From assembly GCF_000219585.1 (NCBI RefSeq), contig NC_015731.1, positions 2,914,001 through 2,978,000 on the forward strand: a DNA stretch of 64,000 nucleotides, written 5' to 3'. The DNA is from Nitrosomonas sp. Is79A3. GTDB lineage: Bacteria; Pseudomonadota; Gammaproteobacteria; Burkholderiales; Nitrosomonadaceae. The notes beneath the pieces were generated by a model. It was given only the letters and a program-made list of their open reading frames with translations, was not told the origin of the DNA and did no database searches. Made by a program: the position numbers and the translations under genes. This document shows, piece by piece, positions 42,045 through 53,907 of the stretch; the first letter of the stretch is position 1; every line of letters begins with the position of its first letter.

Positions 42045-44363
42045 ATGTTAGCACGTTGGCTGTATTATTTTTTTGTCACATTATCAGCATTAGGTTTGAT
42101 TGGCGTGTTGCTAGCTGGATTTGCCGCACTGGTCATCCATTCCAACTTACCATCATTAGATACACTAACTGATTACCGCCCTAAAATACCTTTGCGCATT
42201 TATAGTGATGAAGGCCTATTAATAGGAGAATTTGGAGCGGAACGTAGGAATGTTGTCAATATTTCTGATGTACCGGAAAATCTTAAACAGGCAATCCTTG
42301 CTGCCGAAGACGATCGTTTTTATGAACATAGCGGCGTTGATTACCTAGGAGTTTTGCGTGCAGCTTATTCAAATTTTTCTGCGGGAAGTGTACGTCAGGG
42401 TGCCAGCACTATAACAATGCAAGTAGCACGAAATTTTTTTCTGACAAGAGAAAAAACACTGACTAGAAAATTCAGCGAAGCGCTTTTGGCTTTCAAAATT
42501 GAAAACAATCTTAGCAAAGACAACATCCTAGAACTTTACGTCAATCAAATTTACCTCGGCCAGCGCAGTTATGGTTTTGCAGCTGCGGCACAAACATATT
42601 TTGGAAAATCACTGCAAGAAATTAATATTGCAGAAGCGGCCATGTTGGCCGGATTACCTAAGGCGCCTTCGAGTTATAACCCTATCAGTAATCCTAAGGG
42701 TGCTAAAAGCAGGCAACTTTATGTATTGGGCCGCTTACATAAACTTAACTACATCTCCAGCGAGGAATTGGGCGAATTAGAGAAACAACCTATTCCCGTT
42801 AAGAAGCAGTCGACCACCTTTGCAATGCCGGCTGATTATGTTGCTGAGATGGTCCGCCAGGTGATATATGACCGTTACCAAGAAGAAACCTATAGCAAAG
42901 GTATCAAAGTCTATACAACAATCCGTCAGTTGGATCAGGAAGCCGCCTACAGGGCGCTACGTAAAAACGTCATCGAATATGACAGGCGTCGTGGTTATCG
43001 TGGCCCAGAAGCATATGTGAACTTACTTAAACATGGCAGTAATCAGGAAAAAACTCTTGATGATGCATTGGAAGAAATCAATGATAGTGATGATATTTAT
43101 GCAGCCATCGTACTAAGTGCTAAACCAAATACAATCCAGGCTTATCGTAAGGGTGGGGAAATCATTGAAATTACGGGCGATGGGCTTAAATTTGCACAAA
43201 AATTTCTGGTTGATAAAAAAGAAGCTGGAAAAAAATACATTACTCCGGGTGCATTGATTCGTGTACAAAAAGATAAAAACAACAGTTGGCATATCACCCA
43301 ACTTCCAGAAATAGAAGCCGCGCTTGTTTCCCTTGACCCCAATGATGGTGCTATCCGTGCTTTAATTGGCGGGTTTGATTTTCAGAAAAATCAATTTAAT
43401 CATGTCACGCAAGCCTGGCGACAACCTGGCTCCAGTTTTAAACCATTTATATATTCAGCAGCTTTGGAAAAGGGTTTCACTCCCGCCACAATCATTAATG
43501 ATGCACCGCTATCTTTCAGTGCTGCCCAAACGGGTAGTCAATTATGGGAGCCAAAGAATTTTGATGGAAAATTCGAAGGGCCTATGCGCTTGCGTACTGC
43601 GCTAGTAAAATCTAAAAATCTTGTGTCTATTCGAATACTTCAGGCAATCGGTATACAGTATGCTCAAGATTACATTACCCGATTTGGTTTTGATGCAAAT
43701 CGTCATCCACCGTATTTACCCATGGCATTAGGATCTGGTTCGGTTACACCAATGCAAATGGCTGCAGGGTATGCAATTTTTGCAAATGGCGGTTTCCGTA
43801 TTGCGCCCTATTTTATAAAGCGAATTGAAGATGAGAAAGGAACCATAATCGAACAATTCCAACCCGTAGCAGTTTTGAATGGCGCCAAACGTGTCATTGA
43901 TCCCCGTAATGCATTTATCATGACAAGCATGATGCAGGATGTTATCAATCACGGCACAGCCATTAAAGCTAAACAGCTGGGACGCAACGATTTGGCAGGA
44001 AAAACCGGTACCACCAGTAATTTTATTGACGCTTGGTTCTGTGGTTTTCAGAAAGATTTGGTCACAATTGCCTGGACAGGATATGACGAGCCTAAGTCCC
44101 TAGGAAATAATGAAACAGGGGGTCGTGTAGCATTACCTATTTGGATGGATTATATGGGTCCAGTCCTGAAGGGTATACCCATGGCAGAATACAAACCTCC
44201 TAATGGAGTCCTTGCCACAAGAATTAATTCAGTAACAGGATTCAGAGAACCATCCGGAGATGCTACAGAATATTTCTATAATGAACAACTTCCTCCGCTC
44301 ACTGACAGTTTTATTCATGATGCACCGAAAGTAACAAGAGATTTAAAAGACCAATTGTTCTAA
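42045..44363 (+). CDS. mrcA: Penicillin-binding protein 1A
   Basis: 772-residue bifunctional peptidoglycan synthase. N-terminal cytoplasmic tip and membrane helix (LSALGLIGVLLAGFAALVI); glycosyltransferase domain with AAEDDRFYEHSGVD (catalytic Glu) and GASTITMQVARNFFL; an OB-like inserted region; transpeptidase domain with QPGSSFKPFIYS (SxxK serine), TALVKSKNLVS (SxN) and LAGKTGTTSNFIDAWF (KTG). Placed opposite pilM as in many proteobacteria. Confidence 0.97.
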   Translation: MLARWLYYFFVTLSALGLIGVLLAGFAALVIHSNLPSLDTLTDYRPKIPLRIYSDEGLLIGEFGAERRNVVNISDVPENLKQAILAAEDDRFYEHSGVDYLGVLRAAYSNFSAGSVRQGASTITMQVARNFFLTREKTLTRKFSEALLAFKIENNLSKDNILELYVNQIYLGQRSYGFAAAAQTYFGKSLQEINIAEAAMLAGLPKAPSSYNPISNPKGAKSRQLYVLGRLHKLNYISSEELGELEKQPIPVKKQSTTFAMPADYVAEMVRQVIYDRYQEETYSKGIKVYTTIRQLDQEAAYRALRKNVIEYDRRRGYRGPEAYVNLLKHGSNQEKTLDDALEEINDSDDIYAAIVLSAKPNTIQAYRKGGEIIEITGDGLKFAQKFLVDKKEAGKKYITPGALIRVQKDKNNSWHITQLPEIEAALVSLDPNDGAIRALIGGFDFQKNQFNHVTQAWRQPGSSFKPFIYSAALEKGFTPATIINDAPLSFSAAQTGSQLWEPKNFDGKFEGPMRLRTALVKSKNLVSIRILQAIGIQYAQDYITRFGFDANRHPPYLPMALGSGSVTPMQMAAGYAIFANGGFRIAPYFIKRIEDEKGTIIEQFQPVAVLNGAKRVIDPRNAFIMTSMMQDVINHGTAIKAKQLGRNDLAGKTGTTSNFIDAWFCGFQKDLVTIAWTGYDEPKSLGNNETGGRVALPIWMDYMGPVLKGIPMAEYKPPNGVLATRINSVTGFREPSGDATEYFYNEQLPPLTDSFIHDAPKVTRDLKDQLF

Positions 44364-44395
44364 TATCAACCAATAATTTATTATTATTCAATAAA

Positions 44396-45448
<1,053 letters not shown>

Positions 45449-45456
45449 TTAATCTT

Positions 45457-45575
45457 TAAGTCCTCTTATAAAAGGACATTCTGATTGTCCCCCTGTCTTT
45501 CCTCCCTGAGGCAGGGCCTTAAGTGATATTAAGGCGGTTCCCCCGGTTTTACTCCCCTTTAACCGGGGTTTTTTT
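45457..45575 (+). ncRNA. Candidate C-rich-loop trans-acting small RNA
   Basis: About 119 bases, no ORF, between hemB and engB, transcribed opposite to both. Stems in order: GTCCT/AGGAC (45460-45475); CCCTGTC/GGCAGGG (45491-45516) with loop TTTCCTCCCTGA; CCTTAA/TTAAGG (45517-45534); and a terminator CCCCGGTT/AACCGGGG (45541-45568) with loop TTACTCCCCTTT and seven T. Two hairpin loops carry CTCCC-type anti-Shine-Dalgarno motifs, the layout of Neisseria RcoF/NgncR sibling RNAs and Xanthomonas sX13, which bind mRNA ribosome sites with Hfq. Membership by motif only. Confidence 0.68.
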
Positions 45576-45615
45576 ATTCTTCCGCTGAACTAACAATATC
45601 ATTATCAGTAAATTT

Positions 45616-46212
45616 CTAATTAGCACCTAACCAATCGCTAATAACGGTCGCGGCACCTTCAACGCCAGTGGATGCTAAGCTCGAAAATAACTGAACAGTG
45701 CATTGCGGATAGGCACTCTTCAGATACAGAGCTACGTCTTTTAAGGTAATATTTGCCTGTTGTGCGCTCAACTTGTCAGCTTTCGTTAGTAATATATGAA
45801 TTGCTTTTCCAGTTGGTGCAAACCAATCAAGCATTTTAATATCGAGAGGTTTGAGTGGATGACGAATATCCATTATCAACACTAAGCCCTTGAGGGGCTC
45901 GCGCGTTTGCAAATAATTGCTCAATAAATTCTGCCAGTGTTGGCGTATCGAATCTGGAACTTTAGCGTATCCATACCCAGGCAAATCAACCAAGAATTGG
46001 TCTGTATTTAATTTAAAATAATTAATTAATTGTGTGCGACCAGGAGTTTTGCTGACAAAAGCCAACCGGCTCCGATTTGTAAGTGTATTAATTGCACTTG
46101 ATTTTCCAGCATTGGACCGCCCTGCAAATGCAATCTCAATACCTGCATGCACGGGCAAATCCCGTATATCATTGACTGATGTATAGAAGGTTACATTGTT
46201 GAATCGAGACAT
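45616..46212 (-). CDS. engB: Ribosome biogenesis GTP-binding protein EngB/YsxC
   Basis: 198-residue GTPase acting in 50S assembly. G1 [13 protein letters not shown]2/G3 [12 protein letters not shown] and [13 protein letters not shown]4 LTKADKLS, with switch text typical of the TRAFAC Era-like class. Last gene of a birA-coaX-engB run on the minus strand. Confidence 0.96.
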   Translation of the reverse strand: MSRFNNVTFYTSVNDIRDLPVHAGIEIAFAGRSNAGKSSAINTLTNRSRLAFVSKTPGRTQLINYFKLNTDQFLVDLPGYGYAKVPDSIRQHWQNLLSNYLQTREPLKGLVLIMDIRHPLKPLDIKMLDWFAPTGKAIHILLTKADKLSAQQANITLKDVALYLKSAYPQCTVQLFSSLASTGVEGAATVISDWLGAN

Positions 46213-46245
46213 AAATTTACTTTGAAATTACAACTTAAAAGCGCA

Positions 46246-46980
46246 TTAAGAATCTTCAGCGATAACAATAAGTCCCTCCAGTACTAAATTATCAATAGCT
46301 TTAATTGGAAGCTTAATAAAAGGAATTAATAAAGATGCCCCACCTCCGCTTATAATGCACTTTTCTACAGGATGATCTATCTTTAGAGATAGTAAATTAT
46401 ACATACGTTCAATAGCTCCTACCAAAGAATCTATTATACCGCTATGTATTGCACTATTGGTGCACACAGGGAAGTCTTCATATTTATCCAAATCCGCATC
46501 AATTAACTGAGTGCCCTGTTGCAGACTTTTGAGCATCATTTGGAAACCAGGTAAAATGATGCCGCCAAGAAAATTTCCAGAATCAGACAAAGCATCAATG
46601 GTCACAGCCGAACCAACATTTATAACTAAACAAGCATGTCGTTGCATTTTCCATGCTGCAATTAAAGCTGCCCAGCGATCACATCCTAATTGACTAAAAT
46701 CAGAATAACCATTAGAAACACCACATTGGAAGGAGTGCGTTCGAATCCAAAGTGGCACAACCGGCCAAATTGAAATTTGCTCACAGATTTCATTTTTCGT
46801 AATCACTCGTGCGACATGAGAAATTACAATTTTTTCTGGAATAATTAATTCTCTAAATTCTTTATTTAAACTAAGTATCTGTTCGTTAGACACTTTTCCT
46901 TGTCTTAAGCATCGTCCGTGATTAAACAATCCCCATTTTACGTATGAATTGCCAGAGTCAATCGCTAGAATATAAGGCAT
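46246..46980 (-). CDS. coaX: Type III pantothenate kinase
   Basis: 244 residues. First step of coenzyme A synthesis. I start at ATG 46980 (MPYILAIDSGNSYVKWGLF) since the family begins there; an earlier in-frame start would overlap birA. LAIDSGNSYVKWG is the phosphate motif, GCDRWAALIAAW and VINVGSAVTIDAL the catalytic and cation motifs, ISGGGASLL the adenosine motif. Starts 7 bases after birA, the common birA-coaX pair. Confidence 0.95.
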   Translation of the reverse strand: MPYILAIDSGNSYVKWGLFNHGRCLRQGKVSNEQILSLNKEFRELIIPEKIVISHVARVITKNEICEQISIWPVVPLWIRTHSFQCGVSNGYSDFSQLGCDRWAALIAAWKMQRHACLVINVGSAVTIDALSDSGNFLGGIILPGFQMMLKSLQQGTQLIDADLDKYEDFPVCTNSAIHSGIIDSLVGAIERMYNLLSLKIDHPVEKCIISGGGASLLIPFIKLPIKAIDNLVLEGLIVIAEDS

Positions 46981-46987
46981 CAAAATC

Positions 46988-47977
46988 TCAATGATAATTC
47001 GAGCGCAAAGAAATATCACCTACATGATACGATTTTTTCCCCACAGGCGTTCTTAAACAAATCGAACCATCATCAACTACGCCATCAACAGTGCCCACAA
47101 TGCTACTACCATTTGGCAATATCAAGCTAACTTCCTTTCCTTCATACACATGATAGCTTATCCATTCATTCTTGAAATATGAAAAGCCATAACAACCAAA
47201 ATCAGATAATAATTTTTTAAGTTCTACTAATAATGCGCTAAAGATTAAATTACGATCGATTTTTAGACAAGAAACTGTTGACAAATCGGTTATTTTTTGT
47301 TTAATAGAAGATTTAATAATTTCAGAGAGCTTAAAATTGATACCAATTCCAATTATTGCATAAGAAGGTCCAAATATTTCGCCTCGAAGATCAATCAATA
47401 CGCCGGCCAATTTTTGATTATCAAATAAAATATCATTAGGCCATTTAAGACCAACTTCAGTAATCGAGAATGATTTTAAAACACGAACTACAGCGACACC
47501 TATCAATAAGCTTAATCCCGATAGTGTAGACACGCCTTGCTCAAAGCGCCAGACTATAGAGAAAGTAAGACTGTCCCCAAAACCACTCTGCCAAGATCTT
47601 CCTGCACGACCTCGTCCATGTGTTTGAAATTCAGTAGCAACTACTGGTATACAATCATTGTTTGATACTCTCAATTCCAGATTGTTTAATAAAAAACTAT
47701 TTGTTGATTCTAGAGTCTCAAAAATTCTGATAGAGAAGCTTTTCGGATTAATTAAGGAAAAACCAAGAATTACATCCTTATTTAAATATGAAATTGTATT
47801 AATCCAACGATACCCACGTCCTCTAATTTTAACTAATACAATACCATAAGAATCAATATTTTTTAAAGCATTGGAAATTGTTGCACGTGAACAATTAAGC
47901 TTCTTAGCTAAAGATATACCGGTTTGAAATTGTCCATCATTCAAAAGTTTCAGAATTGTTAATGTTCTCTGATTCAT
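46988..47977 (-). CDS. birA: Biotin-protein ligase with repressor domain
   Basis: 329 residues, so a bifunctional class II BirA. N-terminal winged helix (TGISLAKKLNCSRATISNAL) for operator binding, then the ligase domain: TEFQTHGRGRAGRSWQSGFG (biotin/AMP loop), LKWPNDILFDNQKLAGVLID, and an SH3-like C-terminus. It should biotinylate carboxylases using biotin made by the bio operon at 31-35.5 kb and may repress that operon. Confidence 0.95.
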   Translation of the reverse strand: MNQRTLTILKLLNDGQFQTGISLAKKLNCSRATISNALKNIDSYGIVLVKIRGRGYRWINTISYLNKDVILGFSLINPKSFSIRIFETLESTNSFLLNNLELRVSNNDCIPVVATEFQTHGRGRAGRSWQSGFGDSLTFSIVWRFEQGVSTLSGLSLLIGVAVVRVLKSFSITEVGLKWPNDILFDNQKLAGVLIDLRGEIFGPSYAIIGIGINFKLSEIIKSSIKQKITDLSTVSCLKIDRNLIFSALLVELKKLLSDFGCYGFSYFKNEWISYHVYEGKEVSLILPNGSSIVGTVDGVVDDGSICLRTPVGKKSYHVGDISLRSNYH

Positions 47978-48074
47978 ACAAAAAGAGGGGTATGTCAGAT
48001 TTTTATATTTTATTCTGAATTATTATGAAATTCATAAATTAGCGATCTTCTATTAACAGATTAAATACTAATTA

Positions 48075-48470
48075 TTATTCTGCAACTTCAGTTTTCAGAT
48101 CTTGATTATCTTGTGGTCTGTCAACAAGTTCAACAAGAGCCATAGGTGCATTATCGCCTTTTCTAAAACCATATTTAAGAATTCTAATATATCCACCAGG
48201 TCTTGTTATATAGCGCGGTCCGAGTTCGCTAAAGAGTTTTGTAACATTGTCTCGATCTCTTAATCTATTAAATGCCAATCGTCTATTTGCGAGTGTTGGT
48301 ATCTTGGCCAATGTTATAACAGGTTCAACATATCTTCTCAGTTCCTTTGCCTTTGGAAGAGTTGTTTTAATAATTTCATGCTTCAATAAGGAATTACTCA
48401 TATTACGAAACATTGCTGCCCTGTGACTACTAGATCTGTTTAATTTTCTTAATGCGTTATTGTGGCGCAT
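48075..48470 (-). CDS. rplQ: 50S ribosomal protein L17
   Basis: 131 residues. [20 protein letters not shown] and [20 protein letters not shown] are L17. Overlaps rpoA by 14 bases and closes the alpha operon. Faces outward near the polypeptide exit tunnel. The C-terminal tail [10 protein letters not shown] is extra to the core. Confidence 0.98.
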   Translation of the reverse strand: MRHNNALRKLNRSSSHRAAMFRNMSNSLLKHEIIKTTLPKAKELRRYVEPVITLAKIPTLANRRLAFNRLRDRDNVTKLFSELGPRYITRPGGYIRILKYGFRKGDNAPMALVELVDRPQDNQDLKTEVAE

Positions 48471-49461
48471 GATTTGAGTCCTTAGCTAGATTATCAAGAT
48501 TTGCCGGTGGCCAATTATCTAATTTCATTCCAAGAGTAAGTTCGCGTGAAGCAAGGACTTCTTTTATTTCATTTAAAGACTTTCTTCCTAGATTAGGCGT
48601 ACGTAGTAGTTCAGCTTCCGTACGTTGAATAAGATCACCAATGTAATAAATGTTCTCTACTTTCAAGCAATTAGCAGATCTTACTGTGAGTTCCAGGTCA
48701 TCAACTGGCCTTAATAAAATAGGATCTATTTGAGGTACTTGCGGCTGTTCCTTAGGAATAGGCGTGCTCTCTAAATCGGCAAACACAGATAATTGCTGCA
48801 CCAGTACACGCGCAGCAAAGCGTATTGCTTCTTCGGGCTCAACTACACCATTAGTTTCCAAATCCATTATTAATTTATCAAGGTCAGTTCTTTGTTCAAC
48901 GCGAGCACTCTCGACTGTATAACTAACACGTCTGATAGGACTGAATGAAGCATCCAGTAAGATCGTACCTACACTATTTTCAATATTTTTATTTTTTCTA
49001 ACAGTAGCAGGTACGTACCCTCTTCCTTTTTCTATTTTTAATTGAATATCAATCTTTCCATCAGATGTTAAATGCGCTAAAACATGATCAGGATTTAGTA
49101 TCTCAACATCATGCCCAACATCAATATCACCAGCAGTAACAACACATTTCCCAGATTTTTTCAAAGTTATAATAGCTTCATCGTTATTATGAAGCTTTAA
49201 TACTATCCCTTTAATATTCAGAAGAATATCAACAATATCTTCTTGAACACCGTCAAGCGCTGAATACTCATGTACTACTCCAGCTATTTTTACTTCAGTA
49301 GGAGCAAATCCTGTCATAGACGACAAAAGTATTCTTCTTAAAGCATTACCTAAAGTATGGCCATATCCTCTTTCAAAAGGTTCCATAACAACTTTAGCAT
49401 GTAAAGGAGATATATTCTGAACATCAATAATACGTGGTGTTAATAATTCATTACCTTGCAT
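48457..49461 (-). CDS. rpoA: RNA polymerase alpha subunit
   Basis: 334 residues. N-terminal dimerisation/assembly domain ([20 protein letters not shown]) and C-terminal alphaCTD ([38 protein letters not shown]) that contacts UP elements and activators. Length is normal. Overlaps rplQ. Confidence 0.99.
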   Translation of the reverse strand: MQGNELLTPRIIDVQNISPLHAKVVMEPFERGYGHTLGNALRRILLSSMTGFAPTEVKIAGVVHEYSALDGVQEDIVDILLNIKGIVLKLHNNDEAIITLKKSGKCVVTAGDIDVGHDVEILNPDHVLAHLTSDGKIDIQLKIEKGRGYVPATVRKNKNIENSVGTILLDASFSPIRRVSYTVESARVEQRTDLDKLIMDLETNGVVEPEEAIRFAARVLVQQLSVFADLESTPIPKEQPQVPQIDPILLRPVDDLELTVRSANCLKVENIYYIGDLIQRTEAELLRTPNLGRKSLNEIKEVLASRELTLGMKLDNWPPANLDNLAKDSNHAPQ

Positions 49462-49503
49462 AGTAATGTCCTTTAGCTAAAAGCTAACCAAAAATTTATT
49501 ATT

Positions 49504-50130
49504 TTACTTAGAGTATAATTCAACAACTAAGGATTCATTTATTGTTGCAGGTAGTTCAGATCGCTCTGGCTTAGATTTAAAAATTCCTTTCATTTCTTTC
49601 ACATTCATATCTATCCAAGCAGGGAAATTTCGTCTATCTGCAGCTTCAATAGATGCTTTAATTCTTAATTGATCTTTAGCATTCTTAGTTATTTCAATCG
49701 TATCACCTGTTTTAACCAAATAAGCTGGAATATTCACACGCTTACCATTGACAAGGATACAATTATGCCTAACTATTTGTCTCGCTTCTGATCGGGATGA
49801 TCCAAACCCCATATGATAAGCAACATTATCTAGTCTGCTTTCCAATAATTGAAGCAAATTATCACCCGTTACACCACGTTGTTGATCTGCAGATTTGTAA
49901 ATATTACGGAATTGGCTTTCCAGAATTCCATATATCTTTCTAATTTTTTGTTTTTCACGAAGTTGTCCGCCATAGTCTGATAATCTTCCTTTCTTCTGGC
50001 CATGTTGACCCGGAGGATAATTTCGTCTTTCAATTGCGCATTTATCAGTAAAACATTTTTCGCCTTTCAAGAAAAGCTTCTCGCCTTCCCGCCGACATTG
50101 TTTGCATTTTGGATCAAGATTTCTAGCCAA
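49504..50130 (-). CDS. rpsD: 30S ribosomal protein S4
   Basis: 208 residues with TTG start at 50130: the conserved (M)[15 protein letters not shown] begins there and GAGGAGAG lies 4 to 11 bases upstream, so the in-frame ATG at 50175 is rejected. Cysteines in [18 protein letters not shown] form the zinc-binding N-terminus (C+ type). 16S-binding assembly protein that in enterobacteria represses the alpha operon. Confidence 0.98.
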   Translation of the reverse strand: MARNLDPKCKQCRREGEKLFLKGEKCFTDKCAIERRNYPPGQHGQKKGRLSDYGGQLREKQKIRKIYGILESQFRNIYKSADQQRGVTGDNLLQLLESRLDNVAYHMGFGSSRSEARQIVRHNCILVNGKRVNIPAYLVKTGDTIEITKNAKDQLRIKASIEAADRRNFPAWIDMNVKEMKGIFKSKPERSELPATINESLVVELYSK

Positions 50131-50140
50131 CGTACTCTCC

Positions 50141-50530
50141 TCAAATACGACGTTTTTTTGGTGGTCGACAACCATTATGCGGGACTGGCGTTACATCAGA
50201 AATACTTGTAATCTTGAAACCAGCTGCATTTAATGCCCTTACAGCAGAATCGCGTCCAGGACCCGGCCCTTTGACTCTTACTTCGAGATTCTTTACTCCG
50301 CATTCAATAGCAATTTTGCTTGCATTTTCAGCTGCTACTTGAGCAGCAAAAGGAGTACTCTTTCTTGATCCTTTAAAACCAGCTCCACCTGAAGTTGCCC
50401 ACGATAATGCATTGCCTTGTCTATCTGTGATAGTAACAATGGTATTGTTAAACGAGGCGTGAATATGTGCTATCCCTTCCGATACGTTTTTTTTAATTTT
50501 CTTACGAACTCTTGTAGCTACTTTTACCAT
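50141..50530 (-). CDS. rpsK: 30S ribosomal protein S11
   Basis: 129 residues. [20 protein letters not shown] and [20 protein letters not shown], ending [10 protein letters not shown]. Platform protein near the E site. Alpha operon, between rpsM and rpsD, 10 bases before the TTG of rpsD. Confidence 0.99.
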   Translation of the reverse strand: MVKVATRVRKKIKKNVSEGIAHIHASFNNTIVTITDRQGNALSWATSGGAGFKGSRKSTPFAAQVAAENASKIAIECGVKNLEVRVKGPGPGRDSAVRALNAAGFKITSISDVTPVPHNGCRPPKKRRI

Positions 50531-50580
50531 GGAAAATAAATTCCTTTTTAATAATACATATTTGGATTAAATTTAATTCT

Positions 50581-50940
50581 TTATCTTGCTCGTATTGCTT
50601 TGCGTGGCCCCTTTCTTGTTCGAGCATTTGTTCGTGTTCGTTGACCCCGCACTGGCAAGCCTCGTCTATGCCGGAGTCCTCGATAACATCCAAGATCCAT
50701 TAATCTTTTTATATTCATGGATATTTCACGACGTAAATCACCTTCAATAGTAAGCTTTGATATATGATCTCGTAATTGATCAATTTGTTCTTCAGACAAA
50801 TCTTTTAATTTTTTATCTGTTTCAATACCAACCACATTACAAATATTTTTAGAACTGGATCTTCCAATACCATAAATTGCTGTAAGTGCGATACCAACAT
50901 GCTGATGATTGGGTATATTTACGCCAGCGATACGCGCCAT
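50581..50940 (-). CDS. rpsM: 30S ribosomal protein S13
   Basis: 119 residues. [20 protein letters not shown] and the C-terminal [20 protein letters not shown] reaching the P-site tRNA. First gene after rpmJ in the alpha operon. Confidence 0.99.
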   Translation of the reverse strand: MARIAGVNIPNHQHVGIALTAIYGIGRSSSKNICNVVGIETDKKLKDLSEEQIDQLRDHISKLTIEGDLRREISMNIKRLMDLGCYRGLRHRRGLPVRGQRTRTNARTRKGPRKAIRAR

Positions 50941-50978
50941 TTAATTTTCCTGTCTTGTATATACAAAATTTATTACAA

Positions 50979-51092
50979 TTAACCTTGCCGTTGCTTATGT
51001 CTCGGGTCAGAACAAATTACGCGAACTACCCGATTACGTCGAATTATTTTACAATTTCTGCAAAATTTCTTAACAGATGCATTTACTTTCAT
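50979..51092 (-). CDS. rpmJ: 50S ribosomal protein L36
   Basis: 37 residues, [20 protein letters not shown] then [17 protein letters not shown]. The C-x2-C-x12-C-x4-H zinc set is complete, so this is the C+ form. 59 bases after infA, before rpsM; the usual infA-rpmJ-rpsM order. Confidence 0.97.
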   Translation of the reverse strand: MKVNASVKKFCRNCKIIRRNRVVRVICSDPRHKQRQG

Positions 51093-51151
51093 TATAGAAG
51101 TTCCATTAAACGAAAATTAATTTTATTTAAACAATTGTTCAAATAAGAAAG

Positions 51152-51370
51152 TTATTTAGCTCTAAATGTTATTCTGGCTCTTGTTAAATCATATGGGGTT
51201 AAATCTACTGTAACTTTATCACCAGGTAAGATACGTATATAGTGCATACGCATCTTTCCTGAAATATGTCCAAGCACAATATGCCCATTTTCTAGTTTTA
51301 CTCTAAAAGTAGCATTAGGGAGAGTTTCTAATATCTCACCTTGCATCTGTATAGTGTCTTCTTTAGCCAT
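51152..51370 (-). CDS. infA: Translation initiation factor IF-1
   Basis: 72 residues: [20 protein letters not shown], then [20 protein letters not shown] and the closing RARITFRAK; an OB-fold that fills the A site. Located between secY and rpmJ as in betaproteobacteria. Confidence 0.98.
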   Translation of the reverse strand: MAKEDTIQMQGEILETLPNATFRVKLENGHIVLGHISGKMRMHYIRILPGDKVTVDLTPYDLTRARITFRAK

Positions 51371-51387
51371 TAACTATCATTATTTAA

Positions 51388-52719
51388 TTATCTTGTAGGT
51401 AACTTCGCGTTACCTGTTTTAAAATTAGCTTTCTTCAGTAAGCTATCATATTGTGAAGACATAACATGTGATTGAATTTGCGACATAAAATCCATTGTTA
51501 CGATTACAATGATTAATAATGATGTACCGCCAAAATAAAATGGCACGTTCCATTTAAGTATTAAAAATTCAGGTAATAAACAAACGAGAGTCACATAAAT
51601 AGATCCTGTAAGAGTCAAGCGCAGCATTATCTTTTCGATGTATCTTGTTGTCTGCTCGCCTGGTCTTATTCCTGGAATAAATGCGCCACTCTTTTTAAGG
51701 TTATCGGATGTTTCTTTTGGGTTAAATACAAGCGCAGTATAAAAAAAGCAAAAGAATATTATCATTACGGCATACAGTATTACGTATATAGGCTGTCCAG
51801 GTGATAATGCTGCACTAACATCTTTTAGCCATATCATTGATTCGCCAGTAGCAAACCAACCTGCTAAAGTAGCAGGAAATAAAATAATACTTGAAGCAAA
51901 AATAGGTGGTATAACACCAGCCATATTGAGCTTTAAAGGCAAATGAGAGCTTTGTCCTCCATATACCTTCTGTCCAACTTGACGTTTGGCGTAATTAACA
52001 AGAATTCGCCTTTGTCCCTTTTCTACAAAAACAACTATTGCAGTAACTAATGCAGCTGCAAGAAAAATACAGAGTGCAACAAGAAAATGCATAGAACCAG
52101 TGCTAACTAAATCTAAAGTTCCACCAATTGCACTTGGTAATCCAGCAGCAATTCCTGCAAAAATAATTAAAGATATGCCATTTCCTATTCCGCGTTCTGT
52201 AATTTGTTCACCAAGCCACATTAAAAAAATGGTACCTGTAACTAATGTTATGACTGTCGTAAGTACAAACATTCCACCAGGTTGTATAACTAAACCTGGT
52301 TGAGATTGCAGGGCAACTGAAATCCCATAACTTTGAACTAAGGCTAATGCTAACGTACCATATCTTGTGTATTGTGAAATTTTTCTACGTCCGCTTTCCC
52401 CTTCTTTCTTTAATGCTTCGAGATAAGGAACTGCCACTGTTCCTAATTGCATTATGATGGAAGCTGAAATATACGGCATTATACCAAGTGCAAAAATTGA
52501 AAATCTTGAAAGTGCTCCACCGGAAAACATATTAAACATTCCCAGCACACTACTTTCTTGAGAATCAAATAACTCTTTCAGAGTAATTGGGTCAATTCCT
52601 GGAACAGGGACATGCGCTCCAATTCTATATACTATCAACGCTAACAGTAGAAACCATAAACGTTGTTTCAGATCAGCAAATTTATCAACAGCTTTAACTG
52701 ATGCACCTTTTGTAGCCAA
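51388..52719 (-). CDS. secY: Protein translocase subunit SecY
   Basis: 443 residues with ten membrane segments. Plug and lateral-gate regions recognisable: [56 protein letters not shown], and the cytoplasmic loop [16 protein letters not shown]. Forms the SecYEG channel. Last gene of the spc operon before infA. Confidence 0.99.
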   Translation of the reverse strand: MATKGASVKAVDKFADLKQRLWFLLLALIVYRIGAHVPVPGIDPITLKELFDSQESSVLGMFNMFSGGALSRFSIFALGIMPYISASIIMQLGTVAVPYLEALKKEGESGRRKISQYTRYGTLALALVQSYGISVALQSQPGLVIQPGGMFVLTTVITLVTGTIFLMWLGEQITERGIGNGISLIIFAGIAAGLPSAIGGTLDLVSTGSMHFLVALCIFLAAALVTAIVVFVEKGQRRILVNYAKRQVGQKVYGGQSSHLPLKLNMAGVIPPIFASSIILFPATLAGWFATGESMIWLKDVSAALSPGQPIYVILYAVMIIFFCFFYTALVFNPKETSDNLKKSGAFIPGIRPGEQTTRYIEKIMLRLTLTGSIYVTLVCLLPEFLILKWNVPFYFGGTSLLIIVIVTMDFMSQIQSHVMSSQYDSLLKKANFKTGNAKLPTR

Positions 52720-52736
52720 TTTATATCCTTATACTT

Positions 52737-53168
52737 CTATGTAATAGAGCCACCATGTGATTCTATGGTTTTTTTAGCACTGTTAGTTACAAGAATTCCT
52801 TTTATTTGAATTTTCTTATCTAAAGTACCAGAATTTAATATTTTTACTTTTTGTACTTTATTTGAAATAAGTTTTAATTTCTTCAATAATTGAAGATTAA
52901 TTTCCTGATCTGAACAATCAATTAGATCGGATAATTTTAATTCACAAGTATTAAGTTCTTTTATAGTAGAAAATCCACGTTTAGGTAATCTTCGTTGAAT
53001 CGGCATTTGACCACCTTCAAATCCCACTTTATGAAAACCACCTGCGCGTGATTTTTGTCCTTTGTGTCCTCTACCACAAGTTTTTCCAATTCCTGAACCC
53101 ATACCTCTTCCGACTCTTAATTTATTTTTCTTTGAGCCAGCTGCTGATTTAATTGAATTCAAGTACAT
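52737..53168 (-). CDS. rplO: 50S ribosomal protein L15
   Basis: 143 residues from ATG 53168 (MYLNSIKSAAGSKKNKLRVG); three codons upstream are in frame but lie inside rpmD. GKTCGRGHKGQKSRAGGFHK and GFEGGQMPIQRRLPKRGF are L15. The C-terminal globular part is short and lysine-rich. Confidence 0.97.
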   Translation of the reverse strand: MYLNSIKSAAGSKKNKLRVGRGMGSGIGKTCGRGHKGQKSRAGGFHKVGFEGGQMPIQRRLPKRGFSTIKELNTCELKLSDLIDCSDQEINLQLLKKLKLISNKVQKVKILNSGTLDKKIQIKGILVTNSAKKTIESHGGSIT

Positions 53169-53169
53169 A

Positions 53170-53358
53170 TTATTCACACTTAACTAAGTAATTAATTTTA
53201 TTAACCATTCCACGAATTTCAGGCGTGTCATTTAGGATTGAAAAACTATTAATTTTGCGTAATCCTAATCCGCGAACAGTAGCTCGATGAGATTGTTTCG
53301 TACCTATAGGGCTTTTTACAAGAGTAACTTTTATTGTTCTTAATGCTTTATTAACCAT
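53170..53358 (-). CDS. rpmD: 50S ribosomal protein L30
   Basis: 62 residues from ATG 53358 ([20 protein letters not shown]); this overlaps the end of rpsE by 8 bases. [20 protein letters not shown] and [13 protein letters not shown] are L30. Lies between rpsE and rplO. Confidence 0.97.
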   Translation of the reverse strand: MVNKALRTIKVTLVKSPIGTKQSHRATVRGLGLRKINSFSILNDTPEIRGMVNKINYLVKCE

Positions 53359-53893
53359 TATCTTGTCCAAGAATTTCTTTTACTGTCTTACCCCTTTTTG
53401 CTGCAATATTTGCTGGCGTATTCATTGCATTAAGACCTTTGAGGGTCGCTCTCACAACATTATAGGGATTTGTAGAGCCGATACATTTCGCAAGAATATT
53501 GGTCATTCCCATGACTTCAAAAATCGCGCGCATGGGTCCTCCAGCAATAATTCCTGTTCCCTCTGGCGCAGGTTGCATATAAACTTTTGCAGCACCATGC
53601 GAAGCAGTAATAGGGTGATAAATAGTACCGCCCTTAATTTTAATTTTAGTCATTCGTCTTCTCGCTTCATCCATGGCCTTTTGTACAGCAACCGGAACTT
53701 CGCGGGATTTTCCTTTACCCATTCCGACACTACCATCACCATCTCCGACAACTGTGAGTGCTGCAAAGCCGAGAATACGCCCACCTTTTACTACCTTAGT
53801 AACTCTATTAATGGCCACCATTTTCTCGCGTAAATCATCACCGCTTTCTTCTATTCCTGTTGTTTTTCCGTTAGTTTTTGTAGTTTTGGCCAT
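53351..53893 (-). CDS. rpsE: 30S ribosomal protein S5
   Basis: 180 residues. dsRNA-binding domain [20 protein letters not shown] and [20 protein letters not shown], and C-terminal [19 protein letters not shown]. Accuracy and helicase-related protein on the solvent side of the 30S. N-terminal 20 residues are a variable tail. Confidence 0.98.
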   Translation of the reverse strand: MAKTTKTNGKTTGIEESGDDLREKMVAINRVTKVVKGGRILGFAALTVVGDGDGSVGMGKGKSREVPVAVQKAMDEARRRMTKIKIKGGTIYHPITASHGAAKVYMQPAPEGTGIIAGGPMRAIFEVMGMTNILAKCIGSTNPYNVVRATLKGLNAMNTPANIAAKRGKTVKEILGQDNG

Positions 53894-53907
53894 AGTAAAA
53901 CCTTAAT

